Shown: positions 50,157 to 59,463, counted from the stretch's first letter. The stretch is DNA of 64,000 bases from DASYTH01 sp035762905 (GCF_035762905.1 NZ_DASUCC010000148.1:13008-77007); one strand, 5' to 3'. The notes: a model not told the origin generated them from the letters alone. Numbers and translations are program-made.

Positions 50157-51671
50157 TCACCCTGACCGGCGGAACCAGGCGCGGCGCTTCTTCTTCGCTG
50201 CCCGGCGCCATGCGGGCCACAGGTCGCGGTAGGCGCGCTCGGCGGCCCGTTCCTCCCGGCCGTACAGCATTCCGAAGCTGAACCCGTTCTCGCCGGACAG
50301 GTGCGCCTGCATGCCGAGATCGCGAAGCACCGGCCGGGCCACCACGCTGTCCTGGAACTCGCCGAGCACCCGGGTCAGGCCCTTGGCCCGCTTCCGGGTG
50401 CGCCGGGCCGGCTTGCCGATCACCGGAGCCACCGCCTCGACCCCGTACCGGAACCGCTTGGCGGCCTTGCGCAGGTCGTGCGTCGCCCGGTCCCGCTCCG
50501 GCCCGGCCGGCATCGACCGCACCTTTCGGGCCCGGCGGGCGACCTTGCGGTACGCCCGGCGGATGTGCCGGGGCAGCTCCGTCCTGGCCGGGCGGGTAGC
50601 GGCCGGGGTGAACGGCGGGTCGGTCACCATGCCCTCGATCGCCTCGAGCAGCCGCAGGTACCGCCGGCCGCGCAGGGTGCGCAGCACCGTGCTCCGCCCG
50701 GCCGCCTCGGCCGGGCCGAAGTGCCGGGTGAGCCGGCCGGTGACCGGTCCGATCAGCAGCTCGGCGGGCAGCGCGCGGGCCGCGTCCTGGAACCGCTCGT
50801 ACCGCACCTCGACGTCGCGCGCCGGGCCGAGCCGCCGGGCCACCCAGCGCAGCTCCGCCTCGATCCCCCTGGTGCGCTCCCGGTCGACGATCCGCCCGAA
50901 CACCCGCAAGGCGCTGCGCATCCTGCGGGTGGCCACCCGCAGCCGGTGCACGGCGTCCGCCGTGCCCTTGCGAGCCAGCAGGTCGCAGCGGGCGATCGTC
51001 TCGGCCTGGGCGCGCAGGTAGGCCCGCACCACCTCGCCGGCAGTACCGGCCGGGCCGGCCGGCACGGGCGCCAGGTCCAGCACCCGGTGCAGCTTGGAAC
51101 CGGACGCCGAGCGCCGGATCCCGGCCGCGTCCAGCCGCCGCTCGGCCGCCTCGAGCAGCGCCGGCCCGGCCGCTCCGGCCAGTTCGATCTCCAGTTCCCG
51201 CCAGCTGCCGGCGGACGCCGTCCGGCCGGCCGGGCAGGCGGTCACCCGGTCGTCGGTGACCTCGGCGAGCACCCCGTCCGGGCCGAGCAGCAGTCGCCGG
51301 TCACGCTGGGTGGTAAGCGTGGCGACCGGAACCAGCCGGGCGCCGCGGGTGTAGGCGGTGACCAGGTCCACCAGCTCGGCCGGGGGCTCGTCGTCCCGCT
51401 CGCCGAGCGGAAGCCGGGTCTCCTCCCGGGTGTCCGCTCCGGCCGGCGCCTTGAGGTGCCAGCCCGCATCCGGCCCGCCGGTGCGCCGGCGCAGGGTCAG
51501 CCCGGACCGCGCGAGCCGCAGGTCCTCGGTGTCGAAGTAGACCGCGTCCAGCCGTTCGGTCGGACCGTCGGAGGCGGCGACCACGCCGGGAAGCCCATCC
51601 AGGACCGGCACCTGGGTTTCCGGTGCCAGGTCGTACTTGCGTTCGGTCTCGGTGTGGGTGGTTGCCGCCAT
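50157..51671 (-). CDS. CYTH and CHAD domain protein (polyphosphate-related)
   Basis: The first ~195 residues are a CYTH triphosphate tunnel domain: ETERKYDL (the ExExK motif), LDAVYFDTEDLRLARSGLTLRRR and a WRELEIELAG strand. From ~210 a CHAD domain follows, with the conserved His of DAVHRLRVATRRMRS and THDLRKAAKRFRY among many Arg/Lys residues. CYTH domains hydrolyse inorganic triphosphate-type substrates and CHAD binds polyphosphate granules, so the 504-residue fusion probably acts in polyphosphate metabolism. The ATG is set by alignment to the ETERKY start. Confidence 0.92.
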   Translation of the reverse strand: MAATTHTETERKYDLAPETQVPVLDGLPGVVAASDGPTERLDAVYFDTEDLRLARSGLTLRRRTGGPDAGWHLKAPAGADTREETRLPLGERDDEPPAELVDLVTAYTRGARLVPVATLTTQRDRRLLLGPDGVLAEVTDDRVTACPAGRTASAGSWRELEIELAGAAGPALLEAAERRLDAAGIRRSASGSKLHRVLDLAPVPAGPAGTAGEVVRAYLRAQAETIARCDLLARKGTADAVHRLRVATRRMRSALRVFGRIVDRERTRGIEAELRWVARRLGPARDVEVRYERFQDAARALPAELLIGPVTGRLTRHFGPAEAAGRSTVLRTLRGRRYLRLLEAIEGMVTDPPFTPAATRPARTELPRHIRRAYRKVARRARKVRSMPAGPERDRATHDLRKAAKRFRYGVEAVAPVIGKPARRTRKRAKGLTRVLGEFQDSVVARPVLRDLGMQAHLSGENGFSFGMLYGREERAAERAYRDLWPAWRRAAKKKRRAWFRRSG

Positions 51672-51710
51672 GCCCGTGGAGTACCCAGCACACCGCGCCG
51701 GGAACACAAC

Positions 51711-51741
51711 CGCCGCCCGTGCTCATCGAGCGCGGGCGGCG
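51711..51741 (-). terminator. Hairpin terminator after the antitoxin-like gene
   Basis: CGCCGCCCG and CGGGCGGCG form a 9-bp GC stem with a 13-nt loop, 22 bp past the end of the minus-strand gene at 51763 and just upstream of the CYTH-CHAD start. Confidence 0.6.
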
Positions 51742-51762
51742 GCTGGACCAGGGAGTCCGGGG

Positions 51763-51972
51763 TCAGGAACGGGCGACCTTGTCGGTGGCCGTTTGCACCT
51801 TCCGGATCGCGTCATCGACCTTGCCGTGGTACTTGCCCTTGGTCCGCTTGTTGATGAAGCGGCCGGCCTGCTCGGCGACCCGGTTGACCTTGTCCGGGTT
51901 CTTCTTGACGTACTGCCTTGCCGCGCCGGCCGCGCCGGCGACGACGGTCAGCTTGCGAAGCAGCTTTGCCAT
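51763..51972 (-). CDS. Small basic antitoxin-like (Rv0909/MT0933-type) protein
   Basis: The 69-residue basic protein (LLRKLTVVAGAAGAARQYVKKNPDKVNRVAEQAGRF in part; ending DDAIRKVQTATDKVARS) resembles the small helical proteins annotated as antitoxins of the mycobacterial Rv0909 type. GGAGGG before ATG fixes the start. No toxin gene is adjacent, so an antitoxin function is doubtful. It lies alone between CYTH-CHAD and the lipase gene. Confidence 0.6.
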   Translation of the reverse strand: MAKLLRKLTVVAGAAGAARQYVKKNPDKVNRVAEQAGRFINKRTKGKYHGKVDDAIRKVQTATDKVARS

Positions 51973-52032
51973 GTTCGTCCCTCCTGTTCCACTCCCTATC
52001 AAGTTACCCGGAAGGATTCATGGCGAAACCGA

Positions 52033-52872
52033 TCAGCCGTGCTCCTTGAGCCATACCACTATGTCGTCGAACACGCTGTCCTTGTCCGGCTCGTTGTGCA
52101 GCTCGTGGTACCAGCCGTCGTAGAGCTTGTGCGTGATGTCGGTGGACCCGGCCCGATCGGCGACCAGCTTGGTCCCGCTCGGCGCGGTGAGCCGGTCGGC
52201 CGAACCGTGCAGCAGCAGCAACGGCATCGTCAGGGTGGCCAGCCGGGAGCGGACCGCCTCGGCCGCGGCCAGCATCTCGGCCCCGGTCCGGGCCCGGATC
52301 TTGCCCCGGTAGTTCAGCGGGTCGGCGTCGTAGGCGCGGACCACCTCGGGGTCGCGGCTCACCGTGCTGGCGTCGAGCCGGATGGTGCCGAGGTTCGGCG
52401 CCACCGCGGACAGCCCCCGACCGGCCAGCCGCGCCACCTTCGGACCCACCGCGATGTCCACCGCGGAACTGGTCAGGATCATGCCGCGCAGCTCGGCCGG
52501 GCGGCCGGTCGTGGCGTAGACCAGGGCGACCAGCCCGCCCATGCTGTGGCCGTACAGGAACACGGCCTTGTCCGGGTGTCGCTGCGCCGCGCTCCTGATC
52601 ATGGTCTCCAGGTCCACGACCACCTGGGCCATCCGGTTGATGTTGCCCCGGGTGCCCTCCGACTTGCCGTGCCCGCGGTGGTCGGCCGCGTACACCGCGT
52701 AGCCGTCCGCGGCCAACCGGTTCCCGACGTGCGCGTACCGGCCGCCGTGCTCGGCCAGCCCGTGCACGATCACCACGACCGCGGTCACCTCGCCGGCCGG
52801 AACCCAGCCCTGCCAGTAGATCTGACCGCCGGCCGCGCCGGCGAACCGTCCCTCGACGTGTTCCGTGGTCAC
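52033..52872 (-). CDS. Monoacylglycerol lipase-like alpha/beta hydrolase
   Basis: The 279-residue enzyme has the monoacylglycerol lipase pattern: VIVHGLAEHGGRYAHVGNRL (oxyanion HG), YAADHRGHGKSEG, nucleophile Ser in LYGHSMGGLVAL, LLLHGSADRLTAPSG with the catalytic Asp, and the His of DGWYHELHNEPDK. It has no signal peptide and probably hydrolyses monoglycerides or lysolipids in the cytoplasm or at the membrane. It overlaps gpsA by 4 bases, linking it to glycerolipid metabolism. Confidence 0.9.
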   Translation of the reverse strand: MTTEHVEGRFAGAAGGQIYWQGWVPAGEVTAVVVIVHGLAEHGGRYAHVGNRLAADGYAVYAADHRGHGKSEGTRGNINRMAQVVVDLETMIRSAAQRHPDKAVFLYGHSMGGLVALVYATTGRPAELRGMILTSSAVDIAVGPKVARLAGRGLSAVAPNLGTIRLDASTVSRDPEVVRAYDADPLNYRGKIRARTGAEMLAAAEAVRSRLATLTMPLLLLHGSADRLTAPSGTKLVADRAGSTDITHKLYDGWYHELHNEPDKDSVFDDIVVWLKEHG

Positions 52873-53885
52873 CAGGCCTCCCCGTGCATCTCGTGTCCGG
52901 GAACCTTACGCAACAGGCCGCGGTAGGCCTCGAACACCGGCTGGCCGTGGTTGAGCACCGAATCGACCTCCCGGGCGATCGGCATGTCCACGCCGTGCTC
53001 GGCGGCCAGTTTGAGCACCACCGAGCTGGTCTTGACGCCCTCGGCCACCTGCTTCATCTCGGCGATGATCTGCTCCAGGTCCTTGCCCCTGGCCAGCTCG
53101 TAGCCGACGTGCCGGTTGCGTGACATCGGGCTGGTGCAGGTGGCGATCAGATCGCCCATGCCGGCGAGCCCCGCGAAGGTGTCCGCGTGGCCGCCCATCG
53201 ACACGCCGAGCCGGGCCAGTTCGCGCAGCGACCGGGTGATCACCATGGCCCGGGTGTTGTGCCCGGCCTCCAGACCGTCACCGAACCCGACCGCGATCGC
53301 GAACACGTTCTTCAGCGCCCCGGCCAGCTCGACGCCGATCACGTCGGTGCCGGTGTAGACCCGGAACAGCTTGGTACGGAACAGATCCTGCAGCATCTCG
53401 GCCGAGCGCAGGTCGGGCATCGCGATCGTGGCCGCGGCCGCGTAGCCCTTGACCACCTCCTTGGCGATGTTCGGACCGGCAAGCACGCCCGCCGAATGAC
53501 CCGGCATCACCTCGCCCACGATCTCGGTCATCCGCCGCCGGGTGCCCTGCTCGAGGCCCTTGACCAGGCTCACCACCGGGATCCACGGCCGCACGTGCTC
53601 GACCACCTCGGTCAGCACCGAGCGGAACGACTGGGCCGGCACCGCCATCGCCAACACGTCGGCCGAGCGCACCGCCTCGGCCAGGTCCGCGGTCGCCCGC
53701 AGCGCCGGGGTGAGCTGCGCATCGCCGAGGTAGCGGGTGTTGGTGTGCTGCTCGGTGATCTCCCTGGCCGTGTCCGGATCCCGGGCCCACAGGATGGTCT
53801 CGGTGTTGAGCGCGGCCAGCGAGGCGACGGTGGTTCCCCAGGAACCACCGCCGAGCACCGCAACCGACGGCGGGCGCCTGCTCAT
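52869..53885 (-). CDS. gpsA: NAD(P)+-dependent glycerol-3-phosphate dehydrogenase
   Basis: The 338-residue enzyme begins with the dinucleotide loop VAVLGGGSWGTTVA and has VSLVKGLEQGT, GPNIAKEVVKG, the catalytic Lys in GALKNVFAIAVGFGDGL and GLAGMGDLIATCTSPMSRN. It reduces dihydroxyacetone phosphate to sn-glycerol-3-phosphate for phospholipid synthesis. It is followed, with a 4-base overlap, by a lipase gene. Confidence 0.95.
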   Translation of the reverse strand: MSRRPPSVAVLGGGSWGTTVASLAALNTETILWARDPDTAREITEQHTNTRYLGDAQLTPALRATADLAEAVRSADVLAMAVPAQSFRSVLTEVVEHVRPWIPVVSLVKGLEQGTRRRMTEIVGEVMPGHSAGVLAGPNIAKEVVKGYAAAATIAMPDLRSAEMLQDLFRTKLFRVYTGTDVIGVELAGALKNVFAIAVGFGDGLEAGHNTRAMVITRSLRELARLGVSMGGHADTFAGLAGMGDLIATCTSPMSRNRHVGYELARGKDLEQIIAEMKQVAEGVKTSSVVLKLAAEHGVDMPIAREVDSVLNHGQPVFEAYRGLLRKVPGHEMHGEAW

Positions 53886-53889
53886 CGGC

Positions 53890-53990
53890 CCACCACCTCG
53901 CAGGCTCGGTGCCGTCTCGGCCCGCCGACTCGCAAGCTCGGCGGCGGTGCAGTGCTCATGGACTCGCTCGCAAGCTCGCTCATCGGCGTC
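53890..53990. repeat. CTCGCAAGCTCG repeats between ferredoxin and gpsA
   Basis: Three copies of CTCGCARGCTCG occur within 100 bp (one ends CTCGCAGGCTCGG, two contain the perfect ACTCGC/GCTCGCAAGCTCG form). Each is a small inverted repeat (CGAGCTTGCGAG class) of the kind often scattered between Pseudonocardiales genes. Confidence 0.6.
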
Positions 53991-53995
53991 TCCTC

Positions 53996-54232
53996 TCAGT
54001 ACGGTTCCGGCGCGACGACCCGACCGTCGGCCGTCGAGGTCACCATGATCGCCTCCACCGGGCAGCTCTCCGCCGCCTCCACCACGTCCTCGTCGTCCGG
54101 GTCGATCTCCTCGGCCAGCGGCGTCGAGTAGCCGTCGCGCAGCTCGAAATGCTGCGGCGCGACCGCGACACACATGCCGCTGGCCTGACAGGTAACCCGG
54201 TCCACGCTGATCCGCCACCGTTCCTCAGACAC
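53996..54232 (-). CDS. [3Fe-4S]-type ferredoxin
   Basis: The 78-residue acidic protein has CQASGMCVAVAP and CPVEAI, the three-Cys pattern C-x5-C-xn-C-P of cytochrome P450-type ferredoxins; the second position of a 4Fe ferredoxin is Ala. It transfers single electrons to a P450 or other oxygenase. GTG with AGGGA before it is the start. No P450 is adjacent; the partner must be elsewhere. Confidence 0.9.
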   Translation of the reverse strand: MSEERWRISVDRVTCQASGMCVAVAPQHFELRDGYSTPLAEEIDPDDEDVVEAAESCPVEAIMVTSTADGRVVAPEPY

Positions 54233-54278
54233 GATGTCCCTTCCTCTCCGCACCGGGCGACCCGAGTACGGTCGGTTC

Positions 54279-54857
54279 ATGGTCGCTGTCGAATCCACGA
54301 TGCTCCCGCTCGGTACCCAGGCTCCACCGTTCGCGCTGCCGGATCCAGCCGGGCACACCTGGTCACTCGACGACATCGCCGGCGCCCGGGGCACCCTGGT
54401 CGCGTTCGTCTGCAACCACTGCCCGTACGTGCGGCACATCGCCCCCCGGCTCGGCGTCGTTGCGGCCGGGTGGATCGAGGCGGGGATCGGGGTGGTCGGC
54501 ATCAACAGCAACGACGCCACCTCCTACCCGGACGACCGGCCGGACCGCATGGCAACGCAGGCGGTCGAGTGGAACTGGACTTTCCCATACGTGACCGACG
54601 AGGACCAGTCCGTAGCGCGCGCCTACCGCGCGGCCTGCACCCCGGACTTCTTTCTCTTCGACGCCGACCGCGCGCTGGTCTACCGCGGCCGGTTCGACGC
54701 CGCGCGGCCGAGCACCGCCGCCCCGGTCACCGGCGACGAGCTGGACGCGGCCGTGCGCGCGGTGCTCGCCGGCGCCGCGGTGCCCGCGGAGCAGTGGCCG
54801 AGCATCGGCTGCAACATCAAGTGGAGGGCGGGCAACACGCCGGCCTGGTTCGGATGA
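54279..54857 (+). CDS. Redoxin/AhpC-type thioredoxin-fold protein
   Basis: The 192-residue protein has PLGTQAPPFALPDPAGHTWSL, a CxxC active site in AFVCNHCPYVRHI, GVVGINSNDATSYPDD and a CTPDFFLFDADRALVYRGRF cis-Pro region. This is the cytoplasmic peroxiredoxin-like/TlpA group that uses two active-site Cys. It heads a three-gene unit overlapping beta-phosphoglucomutase (ATGA). Its link to sugar phosphorylase genes is unexplained. Confidence 0.85.
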   Translation: MVAVESTMLPLGTQAPPFALPDPAGHTWSLDDIAGARGTLVAFVCNHCPYVRHIAPRLGVVAAGWIEAGIGVVGINSNDATSYPDDRPDRMATQAVEWNWTFPYVTDEDQSVARAYRAACTPDFFLFDADRALVYRGRFDAARPSTAAPVTGDELDAAVRAVLAGAAVPAEQWPSIGCNIKWRAGNTPAWFG

Positions 54858-55588
54858 TCGGCCTGCCGGACCGCATCCGCGCCGTGCTGTTCGATCTGGA
54901 CGGCGTGCTGACCGGCACGGCCGCCCTGCACCGGGAGGCCTGGCGGGACACCTTCGACGAGTTCCTGCGGTCTCGCGACCCCGAGCACTTCGTGCCGTTC
55001 AGCGACCGGGACTACGCCGAGTACGTGGACGGCCGGCCGCGCGCGGACGGCGTGCGCACCTTCCTGGCCTCCCGCGGGATCACGCTGCCCGAGGGCACCG
55101 GCGACGACCCGCCGACCACGAACACGGTGCACGGCGTCGGCAACCGCAAGAACGAGCTGGTGCGGAAGATCATGGCCGAGCGCGGGGTGAGCCCGTATCC
55201 CGGATCGCGGCGCTATCTGGCGGCGGCGCGCGACGCCGGGCTCGGGATCGGGGTGGTGACCTCCTCGGCCAACGGCGCCGCCGTGCTCGACGCGGCCCAG
55301 CTGACCCCGTTCATCCAGACCCTGGTCGACGGCACGGTGATCACCAGGGACGGGTTGCGCGGCAAGCCGGCGCCGGACTCGTTCCTGGCCGGCGCCCGGG
55401 CGCTCGGCGTGGCACCGGCCGACACCGCGGTGTTCGAGGACGCGCTGGCCGGGGTGGCGGCCGGCCGGGCCGGTGGGTTCGGCTACGTGGTCGGGGTGGA
55501 CCGGGCCGACCAGGCCGCCGCACTGCGCGAGCACGGCGCGGACGTGGTGGTGTCCGATCTGGCGGACCTGCTGGAGCTCCACTCATGA
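54854..55588 (+). CDS. pgmB: Beta-phosphoglucomutase-like HAD hydrolase
   Basis: The 244-residue HAD protein has nucleophile Asp14 and acid/base Asp16 in VLFDLDGVLTGTAALH, the loop VVTSSANGAAVLD, KPAPDSFLAGA with the motif III Lys, and VFEDALAGVAAGRAGG. It converts beta-D-glucose-1-phosphate to glucose-6-phosphate. It overlaps the GH65 phosphorylase by ATGA; the phosphorylase makes beta-glucose-1-phosphate from a disaccharide, so the two act in series. GH65/beta-PGM pairing is well known. Confidence 0.92.
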   Translation: MIGLPDRIRAVLFDLDGVLTGTAALHREAWRDTFDEFLRSRDPEHFVPFSDRDYAEYVDGRPRADGVRTFLASRGITLPEGTGDDPPTTNTVHGVGNRKNELVRKIMAERGVSPYPGSRRYLAAARDAGLGIGVVTSSANGAAVLDAAQLTPFIQTLVDGTVITRDGLRGKPAPDSFLAGARALGVAPADTAVFEDALAGVAAGRAGGFGYVVGVDRADQAAALREHGADVVVSDLADLLELHS

Positions 55589-57933
55589 GCTTCGAGATCG
55601 CGCCGTGGGAGCTGCGCTGGTCCGGTCTGGACCTGAACGCGTTGAAGCGCACCGAATCCATCTTCGCGCTGTCCAACGGGCACATCGGCATGCGGGGCAC
55701 GCTCGAGGAGGGCGAGCCGCGCGGGCTGCCCGGCACCTACCTCAACGGGTTCTACGAGGAGCACCCGCTGCCCTACGCCGAGGCAGGTTACGGCTACCCG
55801 GAGGCCGGCCAGACCGTGGTGAACGTGACCGACGGGAAGATCATCCGGTTGCTGGTCCAGGACGAACCGCTCGACGTGCGCTACGGCCGGGCCGCCGAGC
55901 ACCACCGGGTGCTGGACTTCCGCTCCGGCACGCTGCGCCGGGTCACCGAGTGGGAGTCGCCGACCGGCCGGCGGGTCCGGGTGAGCACCGAGCGGATGGT
56001 GTCGTTCCAGCAACGATCGGTCGCCGCCATCCGGTACACCGTCGAACCGCTGGACGGCGAGCTGCAGCTGGTGGTGCAGTCGGATCTGCTGGCCAACGAG
56101 CCGGTTCCGCGGCTGACCAACGATCCCCGGGTGGCCGCCGCGCTGTCCGCCCCGCTGTGCTCGGAGTTCGCCGCGGGGTACGGCGCTCGCGCGGTGCTGG
56201 TGCACCAGACCAGGCGGTCCGGCCTGCGGGTGGCCGCCGCGATGGATCACGAGCTGGAGTGCGGGGACGGGATGCGCACCGACATCCACGTCGAGGAGGA
56301 CCTGGCCCGGCTCACCGCCGCGGTGGACATGTGCGCCGGGGACCGCTTGGTGGTGACCAAGTATCTCGGGTACGGATGGTCGGCCCGGCGCTCCGCACCC
56401 GCGCTGCGGGCCCAGGTCGACGCGGCGCTGTCCGGCGCGCTGCAGACCGGGTGGGACGGTCTGCTCGCCGAGCAGCGCTCGTTCCTCGACGACTTCTGGG
56501 CCACCGCGGACATCGAGCTGGACGGCGATCCGGAGCTGCAGCAGGCCGTGCGGTTCGCGCTGTTCCACGTGTTGCAGGCCGGGGCCCGCGGGGAGAGCCG
56601 GGCCATCCCGGCCAAGGGGCTGACCGGGCCCGGCTACGACGGGCACGCCTTCTGGGACACCGAGACGTTCGTCCTGCCGGTGCTCACCTACACCATCCCG
56701 GAGTCGGCACGGGACGCGCTGCGCTGGCGACACTCCACTGTGGACACCGCGCGGGCCAGGGCGGAGGCGCTCGGCCTGCACGGCGCGGCCTTCCCCTGGC
56801 GGTCGATCAACGGTGCCGAGTGCTCGGCGTACTGGCCGGCCGGCACCGCGGCGTTCCACGTCAACGCCGACATCGCCGACGCCACCGTGCGCTACCTCGA
56901 CGCCACCGGGGACGAGGAGTTCGCCGCGGAGCACGGCGTCGAGTTGCTGGTGGAGACCGCACGGCTGTGGGCCTCGCTCGGCCACCACGACATGCACGGC
57001 GGGTTCCGGATCGACGGGGTCACCGGACCGGACGAGTACACCGCGGTCGTGGACAACAACGTCTACACGAACCTGATGGCCGAGCGGAACCTGGCGGCCG
57101 CGGCGGACGTGTGCACCCGGCATCCGGACCAGGCCGAGCGGCTCGGGGTGACCGAGGAGGAGGTGACCGCCTGGCGCGCGGCGGCCGGCAAGATGGTGAT
57201 CCCGTACGACCCGGTCCTTGACGTGCATCCGCAGTCCGAGGGGTTCACCGAGCACGCCGAATGGGACTTCGACCGAACCCCGCCCGAGGCGTATCCGCTG
57301 CTGCTGCACTTTCCGTACTTCGATCTCTACCGACGGCAGGTGATCAAGCAGGCCGACCTGGTGCTGGCCCTGCACCTGCGCGGCGACGCGTTCACCGACG
57401 AGCAGAAGGCGCGTGACTTCGCCTACTACGAGGAGCGCACGGTCCGCGACTCGTCCCTCTCGGCGTGCACTCAGGCCGTGGTCGCCGCCGAGGTGGGTCA
57501 TCTCGACCTGGCCTTCGACTACTTCGCCGAGGCGGCGTTCACCGACCTGCACGACCTGCACGAGAATGTCCAAAATGGACTGCACATCGCCTCCCTCGCC
57601 GGCGCCTGGATCGCCACGGTGGCCGGCTTCGGCGGGATGCGCGACCACGCCGGCCGCCTCAGCTTCGCGCCGCGGCTGCCCGGCGCGCTGCGCCGCATCG
57701 TGTTCCGGATGACCTACCGGTCCAGTCGGTTCGCCGTGGAGATCGACCGCGATTCGGCCACCTACCAGCACATCGCCGGCCCCGACGTGGACACCGCCCA
57801 CCACGGCGAGCGGCTCACCATCACCGCCGGGGCCCCGGTCACCAGGCCGATCCCGCCGGTCCCCAGCCACCCCGCCCCCCGGCAACCGGCGAACCGCACC
57901 CCGCGCCGTCGCGTTCCGCCCGCGGCGCAGTAG
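55585..57933 (+). CDS. GH65 disaccharide phosphorylase (trehalose/maltose/kojibiose type)
   Basis: The 782-residue enzyme has the GH65 layout: N-terminal beta-sandwich (FALSNGHIGMRGTLEEGEP, YLNGFYEEHPLPYAE), linker, then the (alpha/alpha)6 barrel with GPGYDGHAFWDTE (phosphate/substrate site), the catalytic Glu484 in TGPDEYTAVVDNN, and the C-terminal sheet. It splits an alpha-linked glucose disaccharide with phosphate to beta-glucose-1-phosphate. Trehalose or maltose is the likeliest substrate; the exact one cannot be told. Its neighbour is beta-phosphoglucomutase. Confidence 0.92.
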   Translation: MSFEIAPWELRWSGLDLNALKRTESIFALSNGHIGMRGTLEEGEPRGLPGTYLNGFYEEHPLPYAEAGYGYPEAGQTVVNVTDGKIIRLLVQDEPLDVRYGRAAEHHRVLDFRSGTLRRVTEWESPTGRRVRVSTERMVSFQQRSVAAIRYTVEPLDGELQLVVQSDLLANEPVPRLTNDPRVAAALSAPLCSEFAAGYGARAVLVHQTRRSGLRVAAAMDHELECGDGMRTDIHVEEDLARLTAAVDMCAGDRLVVTKYLGYGWSARRSAPALRAQVDAALSGALQTGWDGLLAEQRSFLDDFWATADIELDGDPELQQAVRFALFHVLQAGARGESRAIPAKGLTGPGYDGHAFWDTETFVLPVLTYTIPESARDALRWRHSTVDTARARAEALGLHGAAFPWRSINGAECSAYWPAGTAAFHVNADIADATVRYLDATGDEEFAAEHGVELLVETARLWASLGHHDMHGGFRIDGVTGPDEYTAVVDNNVYTNLMAERNLAAAADVCTRHPDQAERLGVTEEEVTAWRAAAGKMVIPYDPVLDVHPQSEGFTEHAEWDFDRTPPEAYPLLLHFPYFDLYRRQVIKQADLVLALHLRGDAFTDEQKARDFAYYEERTVRDSSLSACTQAVVAAEVGHLDLAFDYFAEAAFTDLHDLHENVQNGLHIASLAGAWIATVAGFGGMRDHAGRLSFAPRLPGALRRIVFRMTYRSSRFAVEIDRDSATYQHIAGPDVDTAHHGERLTITAGAPVTRPIPPVPSHPAPRQPANRTPRRRVPPAAQ

Positions 57934-57951
57934 CCACGGGCGGGCGGCCGC

Positions 57952-59463
57952 TCACCCCAGAACCGGGAGCACCTCGACGACCATGTCCAGGCCGCTGACC
58001 GCCAGCACGTCCCGGACCGGGCTGGCGTCGGCGGCGACCAGCCGGATGGTGCGCTGAGCCGAGATCAGCTGGCCGGCGTGCTCGTAGAGGGTGCGCAGCC
58101 CGGCGCTGGCCAGCAGGGTGACGTCGTCCAGCACGATGGTGAGCGGGAGCCAGCCGCGGCGTTCGACGTCGATCAGGCAGGCGTGCAGTTGCTCCACGCT
58201 GCTCGAGTCGACGGTGCCGGCCACCGAGACGACGACGGACTCGGGCTCGACGCTGACCTCGATCCGGATGTCCGGCTGCTCCGGCCGGCGCTCCCGGGCC
58301 GGCGCCATGCCATCGGTGAAGACCGGGCGGTGCAGCGCCTTTTCCAGTGCCACGGTCGTGCCACCGTCCGAAGTGGTCAGTCTCAGCACGTCGGTGAACT
58401 CGCGCATCATCACCAGGCCCCGGCCCCGGAAGCCCGGATTGGCGCGCGGCGGTTTCCACCGGCCGTCGTCGCTGATCTCCACGCTGAGGGTGCCGTCCCG
58501 GTCCAGCCCGGCCGCCACCCGGACCACGCCCGCCGGGCCGGAGTAGGCGTGCTCGATCGCGTTGGTCACCGCCTCCACGACGCTGAGCTCGAGGGCCAGC
58601 AGGTCGTCCGGTCCGGCTCGCAGGCCGTAGAGCCAGCTGGAGAAGCGCTTGCGCACACCACTGAGCTGGTCCGGGGTGGCCGGCACGGCTAGAGCCAACG
58701 GCTCGGGCTGCACGGACAGCACGGTCGCGGCCACCACGCTGATGTCGTCCAGCCGGCCGTACTCGCCGCCGGACACCGCCGCGCACACCGCCTCGGCGAT
58801 CATCCGCTCGCCGGAGGTGTTGCGCTGCACCACGTCGGTGACCTGCCCGGCCAGTTCGGACAGCCCCTTGGCGATCGTGCTGCCGAGCCGTTCCACCGCG
58901 CCGTCCGAGTAGAGCACCAGCGTGTCGCCGGTGCCCAGCTTGTCGGCGGCCACCTGATACCGGTTGCCGAGCAGGGCCAGCGGTGAGCCGGTCGCGGCGG
59001 ACAGGTACCGGGTCGAGCCGTCCGGTCCGACCACCAGCGGTGGCGGATGGCCGCGCACCGCGTAGTGCACCGAACGGTTGGTTCGGTCGAACACCGCCAC
59101 ACACACCGTGCCGCCGCGGGCACCCGGCGAGCTGGCGGCGAACGCGTCCAGGGCGAGCAGCACGTCGTCGAGACCGTTGCCGCGGCGCAGCCGCTCGGCC
59201 GCCACCGCGCGCAGCTGTCCCATCACCGCCGACGCCATCGCGCCATGCCCGACCACGTCGCCGACCAGGAGACCGACCGTGTCCCCCGGCATCGGCACCA
59301 CGTCGAACCAGTCACCGCCGGCGAGCGTGGGCTCCTCGGCCGGGCGGTACTCGGCGGCCAGGCTCACGTCCGGCAGCACCGGCAGACCCCCGGGCAGCAT
59401 GGCTCGCTGCAGCTCGAGCATCACCTCACGCTCGGCGATCACCCGCGGTTCGTCGAGGTCCAC
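57952..59463 (-). CDS. SpoIIE-type phosphatase fused to HATPase kinase and STAS domain
   Basis: The protein joins three partner-switching modules: a SpoIIE/PP2C phosphatase (GGDWFDVVPM, VGDVVGHGAMASAVMGQLR, GHPPPLVVGPDG, YSDGAVERLGS, DDISVVAA); an RsbW-type HATPase (LELSVVEAVTNAIEHAYSG, GRGLVMMREFTDVL); and a C-terminal STAS domain (VVSVAGTVDSSSVEQLHACL; LLASAGLRTLYEHAG with the phosphorylatable Ser). One chain thus carries phosphatase, kinase-like and antagonist functions. GTG 59463 is preferred as AGGAGGG lies 10 nt before it; ATG 59508 adds 15 residues. It is divergent from a lone STAS gene. Confidence 0.9.
   Translation of the reverse strand: MDLDEPRVIAEREVMLELQRAMLPGGLPVLPDVSLAAEYRPAEEPTLAGGDWFDVVPMPGDTVGLLVGDVVGHGAMASAVMGQLRAVAAERLRRGNGLDDVLLALDAFAASSPGARGGTVCVAVFDRTNRSVHYAVRGHPPPLVVGPDGSTRYLSAATGSPLALLGNRYQVAADKLGTGDTLVLYSDGAVERLGSTIAKGLSELAGQVTDVVQRNTSGERMIAEAVCAAVSGGEYGRLDDISVVAATVLSVQPEPLALAVPATPDQLSGVRKRFSSWLYGLRAGPDDLLALELSVVEAVTNAIEHAYSGPAGVVRVAAGLDRDGTLSVEISDDGRWKPPRANPGFRGRGLVMMREFTDVLRLTTSDGGTTVALEKALHRPVFTDGMAPARERRPEQPDIRIEVSVEPESVVVSVAGTVDSSSVEQLHACLIDVERRGWLPLTIVLDDVTLLASAGLRTLYEHAGQLISAQRTIRLVAADASPVRDVLAVSGLDMVVEVLPVLG

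Noticed and set aside
51763..51972. Toxin-antitoxin pair
   Set aside because: The protein resembles a family named antitoxin, but no toxin gene adjoins on either side.
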